A stretch of DNA of 64,000 nucleotides, from the NCBI RefSeq assembly GCF_003367705.1, contig NZ_CP031425.1:1178001-1242000 (forward strand). Direction: 5' to 3'. This document shows positions 61,565-64,000 of this stretch, piece by piece (position 1 is the first letter of the stretch; every line of letters starts with the position of its first letter). Both the position numbers and the translations under genes were made by a program. Source of the stretch: Microbacterium foliorum (lineage in GTDB: Bacteria; Actinomycetota; Actinomycetes; Actinomycetales; Microbacteriaceae). The notes under the pieces are model-generated. The model was not told the origin of the DNA, searched no databases, and was given only the letters and a program-made list of their open reading frames with translations.

Positions 61565-61938
61565 CCGACCTCAACGCACTCCACTACACCGACGAGCACG
61601 AGTGGATCGCCTCCGACGGCGGTACCGCCACCGTCGGCATCACCGACTACGCGGCCGACAAGCTCGGCGATGTCGTCTTCGTCGAGCTGCCCGCGGTGGG
61701 CACCGAGATCACGGCGGGCTCCGTGGTCGGCGAGATCGAATCCACCAAGTCCGTCGGAGAGCTGTACGCCCCCGTCAGCGGCACGGTCGTCGAGATCAAC
61801 GACGCCGTGGTCGACGACCCCTCGCTGGTGAACGCCGAGCCGTTCGCCGGCGGGTGGCTGCTCAAGGTGTCGGTCGCCGCGGGGGCGCTCGACGGCCTGA
61901 TGGACCGCGACGCGTACGTCGCTCTCACGGAGGGCTGA
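61561..61938 (+). CDS. gcvH: Glycine cleavage system H protein
   Basis: A 125-residue lipoyl carrier protein that shuttles the aminomethyl group between P, T and L proteins. The lipoyl lysine is Lys63 in [15 protein letters not shown]. The N-terminus YTDEHEWI and the C-terminal GGWLLKV are typical. The ATG overlaps the gcvT stop (ATGA). Length is the usual ~125-130. It is followed after 7 bp by gcvP. Confidence 0.97.
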   Translation: MTDLNALHYTDEHEWIASDGGTATVGITDYAADKLGDVVFVELPAVGTEITAGSVVGEIESTKSVGELYAPVSGTVVEINDAVVDDPSLVNAEPFAGGWLLKVSVAAGALDGLMDRDAYVALTEG

Positions 61939-61945
61939 TCGACCA

Positions 61946-64000
61946 GTGGTCTCCTTCGCCGACCGTCACATCGGAACCACCGCCTCCTCCCAGCGTCAGA
62001 TGCTCGACGCGCTGGGTGTCGAGTCCTCCCTCGAGGACTGGAGCCCGGTCGAGGCGCTGATGCGCCAGGCCGTGCCCTCGTCGATCTTCACCGACGCCTC
62101 CGCGGACTCGGTCATCCCGCGCGCCGCGAGCGAGACCGAGGCGCTGGCGGAGCTGCGTGCGCTCGCCGCCCGCAACACGGTGAACCGGCCGATGATCGGC
62201 CTCGGCTACTACGGCACGATCACCCCGCAGGTCATCCAGCGCAATGTGCTGGAGAACCCGTCCTGGTACACCGCCTACACGCCCTACCAGCCCGAGATCT
62301 CGCAGGGCCGCCTCGAGGCCCTCATCAACTTCCAGACCATGGTCGCCGAACTGACCGGTCTGACCACCGCGAACGCCTCGATGCTCGACGAGTCCACCGC
62401 GGTCGTGGAGGGGATGCTGCTGGCACGCCGCGCGTCGAAGAAGGCGTCGAACGTGTTCGCCGTCGACGCCGATGCCTTTCCGCAGACGAAGGCGCTGCTC
62501 GAGACGAGGGCCGAGGCCGTGGGCATCGAGCTCGTGTCCGTGGACTTCGCCGCGGGCGAGGAGCTCCCCGCCGAGCTGTTCGGCGTGTTCGTGCAGTACC
62601 CCGGCGCGTCCGGACGCGTCTGGGACCCGAGTGCCGTGATCGACGCCGCGCACGTGGCGGGCGGACTCGCCGTGGTCGCGGCCGACCTGCTCGCGCTCAC
62701 GCTGATCGCGTCGCCGGGCTCGCTCGGCGCAGATGTCGCGGTGGGCACGACGCAGCGCTTCGGCGTCCCCCTCGGTTTCGGCGGCCCGCACGCGGGTTAC
62801 ATGGCGGTGCGAGCGGGTCTGGAGCGCCAGCTGCCCGGGCGCCTCGTCGGTGTGTCGGTCGATGCCGACGGCAAGCCCGCCTACCGTCTGTCGCTGCAGA
62901 CGCGCGAGCAGCACATCCGTCGGGAGAAGGCCACGAGCAACATCTGCACCGCTCAGGTGCTGCTCGCGGTGATGGCGTCGATGTACGCGGTCTATCACGG
63001 TCCCGACGGACTGAAGGCGATCGCCGGCGAGGTCGCGGCCAAGACCGTCATGCTGCGGGACTGGCTCGCCGACGCGGGGGCCGACCTCGTGCACGACGCG
63101 TTCTTCGACACCCTGCGGGTGCGTGTCCCGGCTCGGGCGGCCGAGATCGTCGCGCGGGCTCACGACTCCGGCATCCTGTTGCACGCGGTCGATGCCGACA
63201 CCGTCGGACTCTCGGTCGACGAGACGACGACGGTCGCTGATCTCCATCAGGTCGCTCAGGTCTTCGGCGGCCAGCGGGAGCGGGCCTTCGGGTTCTACGG
63301 CTCGGGATCGCGCGGTGCTCTTCCCGGCGACCTGCTCCGACAGGACGAGTACCTCACCCACCCGGTCTTCCACGCCCACCGCAGCGAGACCGCGATGATG
63401 CGCTACCTGAAGGGCCTCGCGGATCGCGACTACGCGCTCGACCGCGGCATGATCCCGCTCGGCTCGTGCACCATGAAGCTCAACGCGGCCACCGAGATGG
63501 CGTCGATCACGTGGCCCGAGTTCGCGGGCATCCACCCGTTCGCTCCGGCATCCGACGTCGGGGGCTACCTCGACATGATCACCCAGCTCGAGGCGTGGCT
63601 CGCCGAGGTGACGGGTTACGACGCGGTCTCGCTGCAGCCGAACGCCGGCTCGCAGGGCGAGCTCGCCGGTCTGCTCGCGATCCGCGGCTACCACCTCGCG
63701 AACGGCGACACGCAGCGCACGGTGTGCCTGATCCCGTCGTCCGCCCACGGCACCAACGCGGCCTCCGCCGTGCTCGCGGGGATGAAGGTCGTCGTGGTCG
63801 CCTGCGACGAGCTCGGCAACGTCGATCTCGACGACCTGCGGGCGAAGATCGCGACGAACGCCGATGAACTGTCGGCGCTGATGATCACCTACCCGTCGAC
63901 GCACGGCGTCTACGAGCAGGATGTGGTGCAGATCACGGATGCCGTCCATGAGGCCGGCGGACAGGTCTACGTCGACGGCGCGAACCTGAACGCGCTGCTC
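61946..64000 (+). CDS. gcvP: Glycine dehydrogenase (decarboxylating), N-terminal part; 3' end outside window
   Basis: The first 685 codons of the P protein (about 950 residues in full), a PLP enzyme that decarboxylates glycine and passes the aminomethyl group to H. The GTG 61946 start follows GGAGGG (61929-61934) and begins [21 protein letters not shown], the usual GcvP N-terminus. The [18 protein letters not shown] segment (about 500) and [19 protein letters not shown] (about 597) are typical. The PLP lysine lies beyond the window. No stop occurs within it. Confidence 0.95.
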   Translation, partial: MVSFADRHIGTTASSQRQMLDALGVESSLEDWSPVEALMRQAVPSSIFTDASADSVIPRAASETEALAELRALAARNTVNRPMIGLGYYGTITPQVIQRNVLENPSWYTAYTPYQPEISQGRLEALINFQTMVAELTGLTTANASMLDESTAVVEGMLLARRASKKASNVFAVDADAFPQTKALLETRAEAVGIELVSVDFAAGEELPAELFGVFVQYPGASGRVWDPSAVIDAAHVAGGLAVVAADLLALTLIASPGSLGADVAVGTTQRFGVPLGFGGPHAGYMAVRAGLERQLPGRLVGVSVDADGKPAYRLSLQTREQHIRREKATSNICTAQVLLAVMASMYAVYHGPDGLKAIAGEVAAKTVMLRDWLADAGADLVHDAFFDTLRVRVPARAAEIVARAHDSGILLHAVDADTVGLSVDETTTVADLHQVAQVFGGQRERAFGFYGSGSRGALPGDLLRQDEYLTHPVFHAHRSETAMMRYLKGLADRDYALDRGMIPLGSCTMKLNAATEMASITWPEFAGIHPFAPASDVGGYLDMITQLEAWLAEVTGYDAVSLQPNAGSQGELAGLLAIRGYHLANGDTQRTVCLIPSSAHGTNAASAVLAGMKVVVVACDELGNVDLDDLRAKIATNADELSALMITYPSTHGVYEQDVVQITDAVHEAGGQVYVDGANLNALL

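Overview
This 64 kb window looks like a chromosomal segment of a high-GC actinobacterium of the family Microbacteriaceae, most likely Microbacterium. The evidence is the strong G/C bias, the many GTG starts, the gene order eno / divIC / DUF501 / subtilisin-like protease, a mycolate-free actinobacterial housekeeping set, and a nadA-nadB-nadC-nadS operon headed by a Nudix-type regulator. It is mostly core genome. I saw no insertion sequence, prophage integrase or CRISPR array.

Layout. 1-5.9 kb: the end of enolase, a cell-division protein, DUF501, a mycosin-like membrane protease, a type II NADH dehydrogenase, then a yybP-ykoY-like (manganese) riboswitch candidate in front of an unrecognised glycine-rich protein. 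5.9-20 kb: DedA, a tRNA-Leu(UAA) with an unusually short variable arm, a PLP enzyme overlapping a sugar-lactone oxidase, LemA, an AlkX/YcaQ-like DNA glycosylase, an AI-2E-type permease overlapping threonine ammonia-lyase, GreA, a PAQR/hemolysin III protein, undecaprenyl diphosphate synthase and a PIN-PhoH protein. At 18.9-20.1 kb an orphan DUF559 nuclease-like gene sits between two clusters of one inverted 13-nt repeat.

20-33.9 kb: fumC, carbonic anhydrase and a DUF4245 protein (with xseB overlapping), xseA, ispH, an IclR regulator, a candidate C-rich-loop small RNA (6C-like), class II aldolase and GlpX bisphosphatase (gluconeogenesis), rmuC, a DnaQ-type exonuclease and ychF.

33.9-35.5 kb is the main accessory region. 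Three lower-GC small genes are inserted at the 3' end of ychF. They are bounded and subdivided by three direct copies of the last 33-39 bp of ychF, and the presumed ychF terminator now lies about 1.6 kb away. I see no recombinase, so this looks like serial capture of cassettes at a ychF attachment site.

35.6-54.4 kb: an opine/alanine-dehydrogenase-like enzyme, a catalytically degenerate alpha/beta hydrolase, an ABC-F ATPase, a stand-alone LysR helix-turn-helix protein, Dps, an acyltransferase, a 48-residue leaderless peptide gene, an MFS and an ABC exporter, an SDR, a glycosyltransferase and the NAD biosynthesis operon nrtR-nadA-nadB-nadC-nadS with a 21-bp operator-like palindrome upstream. 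54.5-64 kb: a five-gene peptide/oligosaccharide-type ABC importer operon behind a perfect inverted repeat, then a tandem glycine riboswitch controlling gcvT-gcvH-gcvP (gcvP runs off the end).

Many genes carry a TANNNT hexamer exactly 12 nt upstream of the start codon, which suggests widespread leaderless transcription and helped decide several starts.
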